Assembly: GCA_905479795.1 (NCBI GenBank)
Contig: CAJQNX010000011.1
Location: 1 to 39,156 of the forward strand
Direction of reading: 5' to 3'
Source of the DNA: an uncultured Candidatus Midichloriaceae bacterium
GTDB taxonomy: Bacteria > Pseudomonadota > Alphaproteobacteria > Rickettsiales > Midichloriaceae
DNA: 39,156 nucleotides
Shown here: positions 9,126-17,378 of the stretch, one piece after another
Position numbering within the stretch: the first letter of the stretch is position 1
How the letters are laid out: the number at the start of each line of letters is the position of its first letter
Made by a program: the position numbers and the translations under genes
The notes under the pieces: model-generated
Told to the model about the DNA's origin: nothing
The model's input: the letters and a program-made list of their open reading frames with translations, nothing else
Database searches by the model: none

Positions 9126-9320
9126 ATCATTAAAATTCAAATGAAATCCATAACTATTGCTATAAGCTTTATATGAAATTTCATATGGAATGCTATAGGA
9201 TAATGACTGGTGTGGTCTTTTGGAATTATATCTTTTTACGCAGTTCTATAAGTTATAAATCCCTAATAAGTTTGCTATGGTCTTAGCTAGAGGTAAGGTC
9301 ATAAATTCGCTTAATTTCTT
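9126..9320 (-). pseudogene. Remnant of a transposase C-terminus
   Basis: Read on the minus strand from 9239 downward, the sequence gives VKRYNSKRPHQSLSYSIP, the YNxxRPHxSLxxxTP signature that ends IS3- and IS481-type transposases. Upstream, the same frame is interrupted by a stop (IYNL then TAG), and no complete domain remains. It is opposite in orientation to the 8828-8985 fragment, so at least two insertions or an inversion contributed. Confidence 0.65.
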
Positions 9321-9670
9321 TTTTAAGATCTAATTTATTGGGTTTATTATAAAGAAAGATAGTAATAAAACTATTTAGAATGACATCATATTAAAAAGAT
9401 ATGACGTATGTATGTTTTTTTAGTCAAATAGAAGGTGAGTTAAAAAGGGATTGATAAGAGAAAAAGTTCGTAATTTATGATAAATCATAACGTCTAGGCA
9501 TTAATTATTGGTAACAATTGGGCTGATTTATTATAATAATTAGTGAAAATAATATATTGCAGAAGTATCTACCTTAACTACTTTGTTTGTTACTCTAGTT
9601 AATGATTTAGCATTTAGTTGTGAATTGGAATCATTAAATAGTTGTATTATGCAAATAAAAAAAGATAAAA

Positions 9671-9709
9671 GAATAGCTTAATTTATAAATCTGATAAATT
9701 AAACTATTC
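9671..9709 (-). terminator. Terminator for the exported N/Q/T-rich protein gene
   Basis: Long stem: GAATAG and TTAATTTAT pair with ATAAATTAA and CTATTC, with one mismatch between the two blocks and a 7-base loop. On the minus strand it is followed by a T-rich tail. It lies 20 bases beyond the stop of the gene at 9729. Confidence 0.7.
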
Positions 9710-9728
9710 TAGTTGTGTAATTGCAAAA

Positions 9729-10079
9729 TTACTTTCTATTTGTAGTTGTGTTAGTTTGGTTGTTAGTATTTTGTTGATTTGATTGATTGTTTTGAGAATC
9801 ATTCGTGGTTGCTACTGTGCCAGCCGTAGTATTTTGAGCTGTTTGATCATAATTTGGATCTTGAGTTGGGTTGTTTGTTTGGTCTTCATTAGCATCTTGG
9901 TCAACATTTCCATCAGTAGTAGTTGGGGATATGGTAACTGCATTGTTATTTTGATTGGTTAAATCAGAAGATTTAACTTGTTTTAAATTAGTATCGTTAT
10001 TTTGTGCAGCAAGAGAATTTTGTACCACTGTTAATGAAAGTAGCAATGAAACGCAAATTGAAATATCTTTAAAGTTCAT
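9729..10079 (-). CDS. Small exported Asn/Gln/Thr-rich low-complexity protein
   Basis: A 116-residue protein with a clear signal peptide: a Lys near the N-terminus, a hydrophobic core ISICVSLLLSLTVV, and a likely cleavage after SLAA near residue 25. The mature part is almost entirely Asn, Gln, Thr, Asp and Ser (for example NNQTNTTTNRK at the end) with no Cys and no hydrophobic stretch, so it should be disordered. No family was recognised. It has its own terminator and sits between hemC and the decayed insertion-sequence region. It could be a surface or periplasmic linker, or a secreted factor. It may also be a shrunken repeat protein. Confidence 0.65.
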   Translation of the reverse strand: MNFKDISICVSLLLSLTVVQNSLAAQNNDTNLKQVKSSDLTNQNNNAVTISPTTTDGNVDQDANEDQTNNPTQDPNYDQTAQNTTAGTVATTNDSQNNQSNQQNTNNQTNTTTNRK

Positions 10080-10112
10080 GTTTTTAAACCCTGTTTTATT
10101 AAAAAATTATAT

Positions 10113-10155
10113 GCATAAAAGCTATCATAAAATCTTTAGTAGTGGTAGCTTTTTT
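10113..10155 (-). terminator. Probable terminator of the mreB-rnj-hemC run
   Basis: AAAAGCTA (10117-10124) pairs with TAGCTTTT (10146-10153) around a 21-base loop, with an A/T-rich run on both sides, just after the hemC stop on the minus strand. The loop is large, so confidence is moderate. Confidence 0.45.
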
Positions 10156-10174
10156 GTGCGTTAAAAATAAAATT

Positions 10175-11068
10175 TTAATAAAAAATAAATTTTTTAATTT
10201 TTTCTGCAGATTTTATTCCCAAAGTATTGCCTTTATCGATGTCACCTTCTTCAAGTGTATAAAACTGCGAGTTACCGTTTTCATCAAAATAACCTGATTT
10301 TAGTATGAGTTTATCTCCGCATATATAGCAATAAGAAGCAATTGGAGTTGAGCAGTCACCACTAAAGGATTTTAAAAATGATCTTTCAGAATTAATCGTC
10401 AGTTGAGTTAATTTATGATTTAAGGGTTGTAGTATTTTTTTTATTTTGTCATTATTTTTTTTATTTTGAACCCCAATTGCACCTTGAGCGATGGCAGGAA
10501 GCATTTCATCGATATCAAAATAGTGATTTATAATTTCTTTTAGATTGTTTCTTTCTAATCCAGCGGCTGCAAGTACAATGGAATCAACTTTGTTATCCTT
10601 TAATTTTTGTAATCTAGTGCTGATATTACCTCTAAGATTTATAACTTTTAAATCAGGCCTCAATGATAAAATTTGTCCTTTTCTTCTATGGGAAGATGTG
10701 CCAATCGTAGCTCCTTTTGGCATAAATAAAAAAGATTTGTATTTAACGGATATAAAAGCATCTCTTGGGTTACCACGCTTAATTATGCAATTAATTTCTA
10801 AATTTTGAGTTTGGTTTGCAGGGACATCTTTCATAGAATGAACCGCTATGTCTGCATTATCATCAATTAAGGCTTGCTCTATTTCTTTAAGAAATAATCC
10901 CTTGCCCCCTATTTTTGATAAAGAATGATTAAGTAAAATATCTCCTTGGGTTTTTAATTTTACCAGCTTAACTTTTATCCTAGGGTGATAAAATTGAAGT
11001 TCTTTAGCAACTATTAATGCCTGATTTATGGCAAGAGGACTTTCTCTAGTTGCTATTCTAATCAACAT
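10175..11068 (-). CDS. hemC: Hydroxymethylbilane synthase (porphobilinogen deaminase)
   Basis: Joins four porphobilinogen molecules into the linear tetrapyrrole hydroxymethylbilane in heme synthesis (cytoplasm). At 297 residues it has near-normal family length. Landmarks: IRIATRESPLAINQA start, the GGKGLFLKEIEQAL block, catalytic Asp in HSMKDVPA (D81), the substrate-binding Arg-rich TSSHRRKGQI and LRGNISTRLQKL, and SGDCSTPIA with C239, which carries the dipyrromethane cofactor. It begins 14 bases after rnj ends and is the last gene of the mreB-rnj-hemC run. hemH lies elsewhere in this window. Confidence 0.96.
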   Translation of the reverse strand: MLIRIATRESPLAINQALIVAKELQFYHPRIKVKLVKLKTQGDILLNHSLSKIGGKGLFLKEIEQALIDDNADIAVHSMKDVPANQTQNLEINCIIKRGNPRDAFISVKYKSFLFMPKGATIGTSSHRRKGQILSLRPDLKVINLRGNISTRLQKLKDNKVDSIVLAAAGLERNNLKEIINHYFDIDEMLPAIAQGAIGVQNKKNNDKIKKILQPLNHKLTQLTINSERSFLKSFSGDCSTPIASYCYICGDKLILKSGYFDENGNSQFYTLEEGDIDKGNTLGIKSAEKIKKFIFY

Positions 11069-11082
11069 GACACATATTAAAC

Positions 11083-12750
11083 TTAGATAAAGAAAATACT
11101 GGTATTAATTAAAGGTGATTTATTTATTAGTTTTCTGATGTGTTTTCTGACTGATAATTCAATAGAATGTCTGATTTTACTTTTATCTAAAGTTGATAAA
11201 GTGGTAAAAGTTTCTGAAACATTAAGTTTTAATGAATCTAATATATCTTGATCTAAATTTTCTTCTAACACACCAGGAGCAGTAATAGAAATTTGACTTA
11301 TATGTTTTTTTGCTTCATCAATTGCCAAGGAAATAAAGACAGCTCCATTATCTCTAAGTGTTTTTCTGTGATTGATAATTATATTTTCTGAATTTAGAAT
11401 TAAATTCCCATCAATTATGTAATGCCCAGCTTCTACCTCTCCAATTTTTCTTGTTTCCTCAGGATCAATAATAACTACGTCTCCATTTCTAATGCTTATG
11501 GTATGTTTTACACCTGATTCTTTGGCCACTTTGCAGTGTTCATTTATATGAATCGCCTCACCATGAACTGGTATAGCTACTTGTGGTTTGATAAGTTTAA
11601 ACATTTTTTTTACTTCTTGAGCAGATGGATGGCCGGATACATGGACAAATTCATTCGCTTCACTTAGCACATTGACATTCATCTCGGCAAGTTTATTGAA
11701 TAAATTATATATCTTTTTTTCATTGCCTGGAATAATTTTAGAAGAAAATATAACTATATCATTTTCTTTTAATGAAATTTGAGGGTGAGTCTTGTTGGCA
11801 ATTTTATTAGTCATAGCTAATGCCTCACCTTGGCACCCAGTGCAAACAACAACGATTTCATGTCTTTTGAATTTCTTGAAGTGCTTTTCATCAAATATTA
11901 TGGATTCCTGTAAATATCCAGATTCCTTAGCTGCAGCATACATTTTCCACAATGATCTGCCTTGTAATATTATCTTTCTATTAGCCTTCTTGGCAGCTTT
12001 AACCAAGGAAACAAGCCTTGCTATATTCGATGCAAAGGTAGTTACAATAATCATATTGCTGGGGTAACGGCACAGTAATTTTTCTAGATTGCGACCAAGT
12101 TCTCCTTCTGAGCCAGAATGTTCTTTTTGAAAGATATTTGTTGAATCTCCAACTAATGCCAAAATATTACTTTTACCAATATCCGACAAAGTGTCTTCAT
12201 TAGTAGCTTCTCCAACAACAGGCTCTTTGTCAAATTTCCAGTCACCTGTGTGAAATATTTTTCCTTTAGCTGTTTCAATTACTAATCCATTCATTTCTGG
12301 GATAGAGTGAGTAATTGGGACTAAGGTTATCTTGAAGTCTTGCAATTGAAATGAATTATTTGAAGTAGTCTCAATAAATTTCATTCTTTTAGTTAAACCG
12401 TATTCTTTACATTTAGCTTTTACTATAAGGGATGTAAATTTAGTTGCATAAATTGGACATTCTATTTCAGACCATAAATATTGTATTGCTCCGATATGAT
12501 CTTCGTGAGCATGTGTTAATACTATGCCTAAGATATCCTTTTTAATTTTTTTAATTATAAAATTTATATTGGGTACAACAATGTCTACTCCAGGTAAATC
12601 TGGTTCTGCAAATCCTAATCCTACATCAACAATTATCCATTTACCATTGTAATGGTATAAGTTCAAATTCATTCCTATTTCACCAGAGCCACCAAGTGGA
12701 ATAAAAATTAATTCTTTTTGTAATTTTTTAAAATTGATATCTAAATTCAT
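11083..12750 (-). CDS. rnj: Ribonuclease J
   Basis: A 555-residue beta-CASP metallo-beta-lactamase ribonuclease involved in RNA decay and maturation. The metal-binding motif HAHEDH is at residues 80-85, with GSGEIGMNLNLY at the start, HTGDWKFD (further ligand), the beta-CASP region with GDSTNIFQ and GCQGEALAM, and HVSGHPSAQEV near the C-terminal active-site motif. Alphaproteobacteria commonly carry RNase J alongside or instead of parts of the RNase E system. The gene starts at the base after the mreB stop, which indicates co-transcription. Confidence 0.95.
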   Translation of the reverse strand: MNLDINFKKLQKELIFIPLGGSGEIGMNLNLYHYNGKWIIVDVGLGFAEPDLPGVDIVVPNINFIIKKIKKDILGIVLTHAHEDHIGAIQYLWSEIECPIYATKFTSLIVKAKCKEYGLTKRMKFIETTSNNSFQLQDFKITLVPITHSIPEMNGLVIETAKGKIFHTGDWKFDKEPVVGEATNEDTLSDIGKSNILALVGDSTNIFQKEHSGSEGELGRNLEKLLCRYPSNMIIVTTFASNIARLVSLVKAAKKANRKIILQGRSLWKMYAAAKESGYLQESIIFDEKHFKKFKRHEIVVVCTGCQGEALAMTNKIANKTHPQISLKENDIVIFSSKIIPGNEKKIYNLFNKLAEMNVNVLSEANEFVHVSGHPSAQEVKKMFKLIKPQVAIPVHGEAIHINEHCKVAKESGVKHTISIRNGDVVIIDPEETRKIGEVEAGHYIIDGNLILNSENIIINHRKTLRDNGAVFISLAIDEAKKHISQISITAPGVLEENLDQDILDSLKLNVSETFTTLSTLDKSKIRHSIELSVRKHIRKLINKSPLINTSIFFI

Positions 12751-13791
12751 TTATTCCTGCTGAAATAATACATGTCTAAAGTGAGAAAAGTCTTCTAAAA
12801 CTTTTCCAGTTCCCAGTACAACGCAATTTAATGCTTCATCCGCTACTTGCACTCTTAGGCCTGTAGCTTCGTTAATTACTGTATCTAAGTGTTTTAATAA
12901 GGCGCCTCCTCCTGTAAGGACTATCCCGTTATCTGCAATATCTGAAGACAATTCTGGAGGAGCTTGTTCTAGTACAAATTTTACTGAATCTATTATTTGT
13001 GCTACTGGATCAGCAATGCTATCAGCTATAGTTGTTTCAGTTAATATAATTTCTCTCGGTATACCTGTTGCAGCATCTCTTCCTTTAATTGCCATAGTTT
13101 TTTCTTCCTTTTCATTTTTTTTCGCAGTACCTATTTCCTTTTTAATTTTTTCTGCTGTTGAATCTCCAATAAAGAGGTTATGATTTTTTCTTATGTATGA
13201 TATTATTGCTTCATCCATGCTGTCACCGCCAACTCTAACGGATTGAGCGCAAACAATACCTCCAAGGCATATTACGCCTACTTCAGTAGTTCCACCGCCA
13301 ATATCCACAACCATTGATCCAGTTGGTTCTATAACGGGTTGGTTTGAGCCAATTGCAGCTGCCATTGGTTCAAATATTAGATATACTTCCCTTGCTCCTG
13401 CACTTTCTACAGCATCTTGTATCGCCCTTCTTTCCACTGGAGTAGAGCCATACGGCACACATACAATTACTCTTGGTCTTGCAAAAAAACTTCTTTTTTT
13501 ATGCACGGAGGTGATAAAGTGCTTTATCATTTCCTCTGCACCTTTGAACTCTGCGATAACCCCATCTTTTAATGGTCGTATTGCCTTAATATCTGCAGGT
13601 GTTTTTCCGAGCATTGCTTTTGCTTCATTCCCAAATGCATACGGTATATACGAGCCTTTTTCATGGAGTAAAGCGACAACTGATGGTTCATTTAATACAA
13701 TTCCTTGATTTGGAACATAAACCAATGTATTTGCAGTACCAAGGTCAATTGCCATGTCAGATGAGAATAATCCTAGTAAGGATGATAGCAT
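12751..13791 (-). CDS. mreB: Rod-shape-determining actin homologue MreB
   Basis: A bacterial actin that forms membrane-bound filaments and positions peptidoglycan synthesis. At 346 residues it has normal length. The actin-fold nucleotide motifs are present: MAIDLGTANTLVYV (phosphate 1), VVDIGGGTTEVGVI (phosphate 2) and the adenosine-binding TGGGALL near the C-terminus. The short N-terminal stretch MLSSLLGLF may be the membrane-binding helix. It leads the minus-strand run with rnj and hemC and is divergent from rnpB. mreC and mreD, its usual partners, are not next to it. Confidence 0.97.
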   Translation of the reverse strand: MLSSLLGLFSSDMAIDLGTANTLVYVPNQGIVLNEPSVVALLHEKGSYIPYAFGNEAKAMLGKTPADIKAIRPLKDGVIAEFKGAEEMIKHFITSVHKKRSFFARPRVIVCVPYGSTPVERRAIQDAVESAGAREVYLIFEPMAAAIGSNQPVIEPTGSMVVDIGGGTTEVGVICLGGIVCAQSVRVGGDSMDEAIISYIRKNHNLFIGDSTAEKIKKEIGTAKKNEKEEKTMAIKGRDAATGIPREIILTETTIADSIADPVAQIIDSVKFVLEQAPPELSSDIADNGIVLTGGGALLKHLDTVINEATGLRVQVADEALNCVVLGTGKVLEDFSHFRHVLFQQE

Positions 13792-13930
13792 ATTTGTTAA
13801 TTATGAATTAATTATTATTTTCCACTTAAAATCTAGGGATATATACTTTTTATTCTAAAAAATACTTTTTTGCAAACTTAATTGCATATTCTAGGTAGAT
13901 TTTTTATTAAAATTGTTTTATTTTAATCCA

Positions 13931-14281
13931 ACAGGTAGCTAGATGGTTGCTATATTATATATAGAGGAAAGTCTGGGCTTCATGGGATAATAGAGCTGGA
14001 TAACTCCCAGCAAAGGTAACTTTAGGGAAAGTGCCGCAGAAAATATACCGCCTAGTAATAGGTAAGGGTGAAATGGTAAGGTAAGAGCTTACCGATTCTT
14101 TAGCAATAAAGAATGCATGGTAAACCCCTCTAGAAGCAAGATCAAGTAGTGCTCAAATAATGCTATATTCCAAGCTAAGAGTACGGGTAGATTGCTAGAG
14201 TTTAATGGCAACATTGAATCGAGATGAATAACCATCAGATACATTTTAGTATCTACAGAACCCAGCTTATAGGCTGCCTGT
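13931..14281 (+). ncRNA. rnpB: RNase P RNA (bacterial type A)
   Basis: The catalytic RNA that trims tRNA 5' ends. The conserved 5' core GAGGAAAGTCTGGGCTTCAT is at about 13963-13982, and the 3' partner ACAGAACCCAGCTTATAGGC at about 14256-14275; these form the P4 helix region. The ends are set by helix P1: CAGGTAGC (13932-13939) pairs with GCTGCCTG (14273-14280), with one G-U pair. The TAAGGGTGAAA core segment at about 14062 also fits. The lptA start codon follows 21 bases after the 3' end, with no terminator between, so the mature end must be made by processing. Confidence 0.95.
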
Positions 14282-14302
14282 GTTTAAATATGTGAATATA
14301 TA

Positions 14303-14788
14303 ATGTTAAAGTTAAGTTTTTTTACACTGTTTTTTTTATTGAATGTGTCTGCACATGCATTTGATTCTAGTGTTGGAGATATTAGTATTGAATCTGAAAA
14401 TTTAGATATAGACATTCAGGCTAAAAAAGCAGATTTTTGTGGTAAAGTTATTGTTAAGCAGGATAATATTAAAATTTCCACAGATAAATTAACTCTTTTT
14501 TTTCAAAATAAAAAAATAGAAAAAATAGATTTTTCTAATAATGTTAAGTTGCAAATGTTTGATAAATTAGTTTTAGGAGATAGGGCTGAATATACAAAAA
14601 ATAATAATACTTTGAAAATTATTGATAATGTGAAATATAAAAGTGATAATAATGAAATTACAGGAGATATTTTTACATATAATTTAAAAACTAAGAGATC
14701 AAAATTAAGTTCTAAAAAAGAAGGTAATAAAAAAATTAAAGGACGAATTAAAGCAAAATTCAAAGTAAATAAAGATGTTAGTAGCTGA
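14303..14788 (+). CDS. lptA: LptA-like LPS transport protein (OstA family)
   Basis: Periplasmic bridge of the Lpt machine that carries lipopolysaccharide from the inner to the outer membrane. At 161 residues it has normal length. The signal peptide is LSFFTLFFLLNVSAHA, cleaved near residue 19. The mature part is a run of short beta strands typical of the OstA fold, with IESENLDIDIQAKKADFCGKV, KISTDKLTLFF and the conserved GDRAEYTKNNNTLKI pattern. The C-terminus is Lys-rich. It overlaps lptB by 14 bases, which supports the assignment. Identity to known LptA proteins is low by eye; the context makes it likely. Confidence 0.85.
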   Translation: MLKLSFFTLFFLLNVSAHAFDSSVGDISIESENLDIDIQAKKADFCGKVIVKQDNIKISTDKLTLFFQNKKIEKIDFSNNVKLQMFDKLVLGDRAEYTKNNNTLKIIDNVKYKSDNNEITGDIFTYNLKTKRSKLSSKKEGNKKIKGRIKAKFKVNKDVSS

Positions 14789-15488
14789 AAATTTATCTAA
14801 AACGTATTCAAAAAAGAAAATTGTTAAAAATGTAACAATATCTGTTAAAAATGGAGAAATAGTTGGTTTGTTAGGTCCAAATGGTGCAGGAAAATCTACC
14901 TCTTTTTATATTATATCTGGTTTAGTAAGACCTGATACAGGAAAAGTATTTTTTAACGGTATCGACATAACCAATTTATCATTATCATATCGCGCGAAAT
15001 TAGGGATTGCATATTTACCACAGGAAATATCAGTTTTTAGAGGTATGACTGTTCAGGAAAATATAATGGCTGCCTTGGAAATTATAGAAAAAAATAAGCT
15101 CAAAAGAGAACAAAGATTAGAGGAGTTATTAGCTCAATTTTCCATTGAGCATTTAAGATTTTCTTATGCAATATCTTTGTCAGGTGGTGAAAGAAGGAGA
15201 TTAGAGATCGCAAGGTGTGTTGCTATGAAGCCAAAATATATTTTACTTGATGAACCACTAGCAGGCATTGATCCAATAGCAATTGATAATCTAATGGATT
15301 TAATTAGGAGTTTGAAAAAGCAAAATATAGGAATATTAATTACTGATCATAATGTTAAAGAGGCACTAGCTTTAGTCGATAGGGCATATATTCTATATAA
15401 TGGAAGTGTAATAGCATGTGATGACAGTAAAAATATTGTTAAAAATAAACAAGTTCGTAGAATTTACCTTGGAAAAAATTTTCAATAA
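14775..15488 (+). CDS. lptB: LPS export ABC transporter ATPase LptB
   Basis: Cytoplasmic ATPase that powers LPS extraction by LptFG. At 237 residues it has family length. Walker A is GPNGAGKST, the Q-loop is in LPQEISVF, the ABC signature is LSGGERRRLEIAR, Walker B is YILLDEPLAGID and the H-loop is ITDHNVKEAL. The LAGIDPIAI and DHNVKEAL segments are characteristic of LptB rather than of other ATPases. It starts inside the end of lptA. LptF and LptG are not in this window. Confidence 0.96.
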   Translation: MLVAENLSKTYSKKKIVKNVTISVKNGEIVGLLGPNGAGKSTSFYIISGLVRPDTGKVFFNGIDITNLSLSYRAKLGIAYLPQEISVFRGMTVQENIMAALEIIEKNKLKREQRLEELLAQFSIEHLRFSYAISLSGGERRRLEIARCVAMKPKYILLDEPLAGIDPIAIDNLMDLIRSLKKQNIGILITDHNVKEALALVDRAYILYNGSVIACDDSKNIVKNKQVRRIYLGKNFQ

Positions 15489-15529
15489 ATGTATAGTCCG
15501 AGATAATAGTACTGTATTTGTAATATTTT

Positions 15530-16345
15530 ATGAGAGTGGTTGACTTTAAATCGCTAATTTTTCTGCAGCTTTTTTTAATGTGCTTAAGTTTTATTTTTCA
15601 AGTCTATGAGATAAATAATTCAGCGTTTGTAGTTGAGACATTCGGATATAATGTTTTAACATTTTCATTATTAACTATTATTTTTATTGTTTTAGAGTTG
15701 GTGATGCCTGTGCCATCATTTTTACTAAGTGGCTTTACACTTGTTGTAAATTTAAGACTTTGTAGCTTGATAGGTTTTAAAATGCCAGTGTATATATTGA
15801 TACTGATTCTTTTAATTAAAGCGATTCAATTTGTATTTATTGCTAAATCAAGTATTCACCAAATTTATAAATTAGGATTTCAAAATAGTGATTATCATTT
15901 GTACTGGCTAAGCATCTTTATAAGAATTTTATTAGGATATGATTTTATTCCATATTTTTGTGATAGCTTATTTGAAGGAACTATGATGCGATCTAAAGAA
16001 ATAAATGATTTTTATAATTTAGGTGTAAGAACGGCAACAGCAATTGTAGTTACTACTGGGCTAGTAGAATTTTTTTGTAGCTTATCTTTTAGTTGTGGAT
16101 TTTTAACAAGAATTGGATCCATTGTGCTAACTTTACATTTAACAATTACTACTTTGGTTGGATTGAAATATGGATACCATTTTGCTTGGCTTAAGAGTTC
16201 TACAAGTGGTTGGAATTATCCAATATTATTGTCATCAATCATTTTTTCATTTTCATTGTTTCAGCCTAGTGAATTTAGTATTGATAAATTTTTATTAAGA
16301 TATGGCAAAACACCAAGATTATTAAAAAAACTTATTACGTTTTAG
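15530..16345 (+). CDS. DoxX-like integral membrane protein
   Basis: A 271-residue membrane protein. The first part (to about 110) holds several hydrophobic helices with no family mark. The second part fits the DoxX/TQO-small-like layout: FIRILLGYDFIPYF, then TATAIVVTTGLVEFFCSLSFSCGFLTRIGSIVLTL, and an aromatic Trp-Asn helix GWNYPILLSSIIFSFSLFQPSEFSIDKFL, with the SxD pattern that ends DoxX proteins. The family covers oxidoreductase-associated membrane proteins of uncertain function. It lies 41 bases after lptB on the same strand and could be read from the same RNA, but no functional link to LPS export is evident. Confidence 0.65.
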   Translation: MRVVDFKSLIFLQLFLMCLSFIFQVYEINNSAFVVETFGYNVLTFSLLTIIFIVLELVMPVPSFLLSGFTLVVNLRLCSLIGFKMPVYILILILLIKAIQFVFIAKSSIHQIYKLGFQNSDYHLYWLSIFIRILLGYDFIPYFCDSLFEGTMMRSKEINDFYNLGVRTATAIVVTTGLVEFFCSLSFSCGFLTRIGSIVLTLHLTITTLVGLKYGYHFAWLKSSTSGWNYPILLSSIIFSFSLFQPSEFSIDKFLLRYGKTPRLLKKLITF

Positions 16346-16704
16346 CTTATATAATAGAATTTATTTCTGAAATCTGTCTTATTGCAATATTTTGTCTATT
16401 TTTATTAACAGTATATATAAGTTTCAAGAAGTTTTGTAAAAGGTTTCATGGATAGGTCATGAAATTCACTGAAATTAAAATTTGGATTTATGCAAATGTA
16501 TTAAAAGATATCTGTCTATTTTATTGAAAGATGCTGATTCAGTATTTTAATCCACAGAAGATTTATCAATGTTCCTTTTGCTCAATTTTATGATGGGATC
16601 ATAGCTGTGGATAAAGATATTGTCTGCAATCTATGAATTCAAGTAAAAAAGTCCAGCTATGTGGTAATATTGCTGAACTTTTTTATTATATAGTTAGTAA
16701 TTGT
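16346..16704. other. 359-base intergenic region with terminator and DnaA-box-like words
   Basis: No gene is supported. It holds a perfect DnaA-box sequence in reverse orientation (TGTGGATAA, 16606-16614), a near match TAATCCACA (16548-16556), and a stem-loop at 16645-16684. The rest is plain AT-rich DNA. Two or three such words are not enough to call a replication origin. Confidence 0.4.
16645..16684 (-). terminator. Bidirectional terminator
   Basis: AAAAAAGT-C-CAGC pairs with GCTG-A-ACTTTTTT around a 14-base loop. It sits 20 bases past the stop of the KDEL-ended gene and can serve both strands because A-runs and T-runs flank the stem. Confidence 0.7.
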
Positions 16705-17193
16705 TTATAGTTCATCTTTAGGCGTATCTGTCGGACTCTCAACTTCAGTGCAAACAGCTAAAATAATGTTTTCAAATAGGTCAATGCCTGCTTCTACTTT
16801 GTCGGTTTTAAATTGTTTTATAGCTGTATTGGAGGAATTTTGAGCATCATTAACATCTTCCATAATAGCTGAAACTAGACTTGCTTGATCAGCTAACAGT
16901 ATTTTAGAATTACTTGCAAAGACACTAAGTGTTTTAAGATATTCATGGTTTTTCATGTCAACTGATACTAGGTCAAAAGTTTGAATTGCATCCTTAACAA
17001 AAGATTTTAAATATTCTAATGCATTGCCTTTTAGACCATAATCAGCCTCTAATTTTTTGGAAATTGCTACTGACAAATCTACAATTTTTGTTGGATTGTT
17101 TTGATAATCCTTAGCTTTAAAAGCTTTTACGCAAGCTGGAACTTCTTTAGCTATATTATAAGCTGCTTTAGCATCTTTAAAAAAGTCTTTCAT
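16705..17193 (-). CDS. Orphan 162-residue helical protein ending in KDEL
   Basis: Not recognised. It is mostly alpha-helical and soluble, Lys-rich at the N-terminus (MKDFFKDAKAAYNIAKEV) and acidic at the end. It has no signal peptide or membrane segment and three dispersed hydrophobic helix faces (LSVAISKKL, ALEYLKSFVKDAIQ, LFENIILAVCTEV). The last residues are ESPTDTPKDEL followed by TAA. KDEL at the very C-terminus is the eukaryotic ER-retrieval signal, although the protein lacks a visible route into the ER lumen. Its own terminator and the divergent dnaX make it a single-gene unit. Confidence 0.65.
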   Translation of the reverse strand: MKDFFKDAKAAYNIAKEVPACVKAFKAKDYQNNPTKIVDLSVAISKKLEADYGLKGNALEYLKSFVKDAIQTFDLVSVDMKNHEYLKTLSVFASNSKILLADQASLVSAIMEDVNDAQNSSNTAIKQFKTDKVEAGIDLFENIILAVCTEVESPTDTPKDEL

Positions 17194-17378
17194 TTGTATC
17201 CCTGTTAATTGTTTAAAAAAAATGATTCCACAAAAAAAAACTCTTGTCCACAGCCAGAAGTTTAATGAGCTTTTTTATTTGTATAATTAGCTTATGTACT
17301 TTTATAAATTTTCCTTTATTATTAACCTTGTATTAAAAACTATAACTTAAGATCGGTTTAATTTTATGTTTCTTCATT

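Larger units (their letters stand above)
8324..9728. other. 1.4-kb gene-poor region with degraded mobile-element DNA
   Basis: No intact gene is supported. Short open frames exist but have no family features. Two stretches still read as transposase in pieces: 8828-8985 on the plus strand and 9126-9320 on the minus strand. TGACCCCCA at 9032-9040 could be the remains of an insertion-sequence end, though no matching partner was found. A clear terminator for the gene at 9729 lies at 9671-9709. Nothing recognisable was seen in 8324-8820 or 9330-9660. Confidence 0.6.

Noticed and set aside
16548..16614. Cluster of DnaA-box-like words, with others at 100-108, 17244-17252 and 20655-20663
   Set aside because: Single perfect or near-perfect boxes are spread over the window. 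No tight cluster, AT-rich unwinding repeat or dnaA/hemE/parA context supports an origin.
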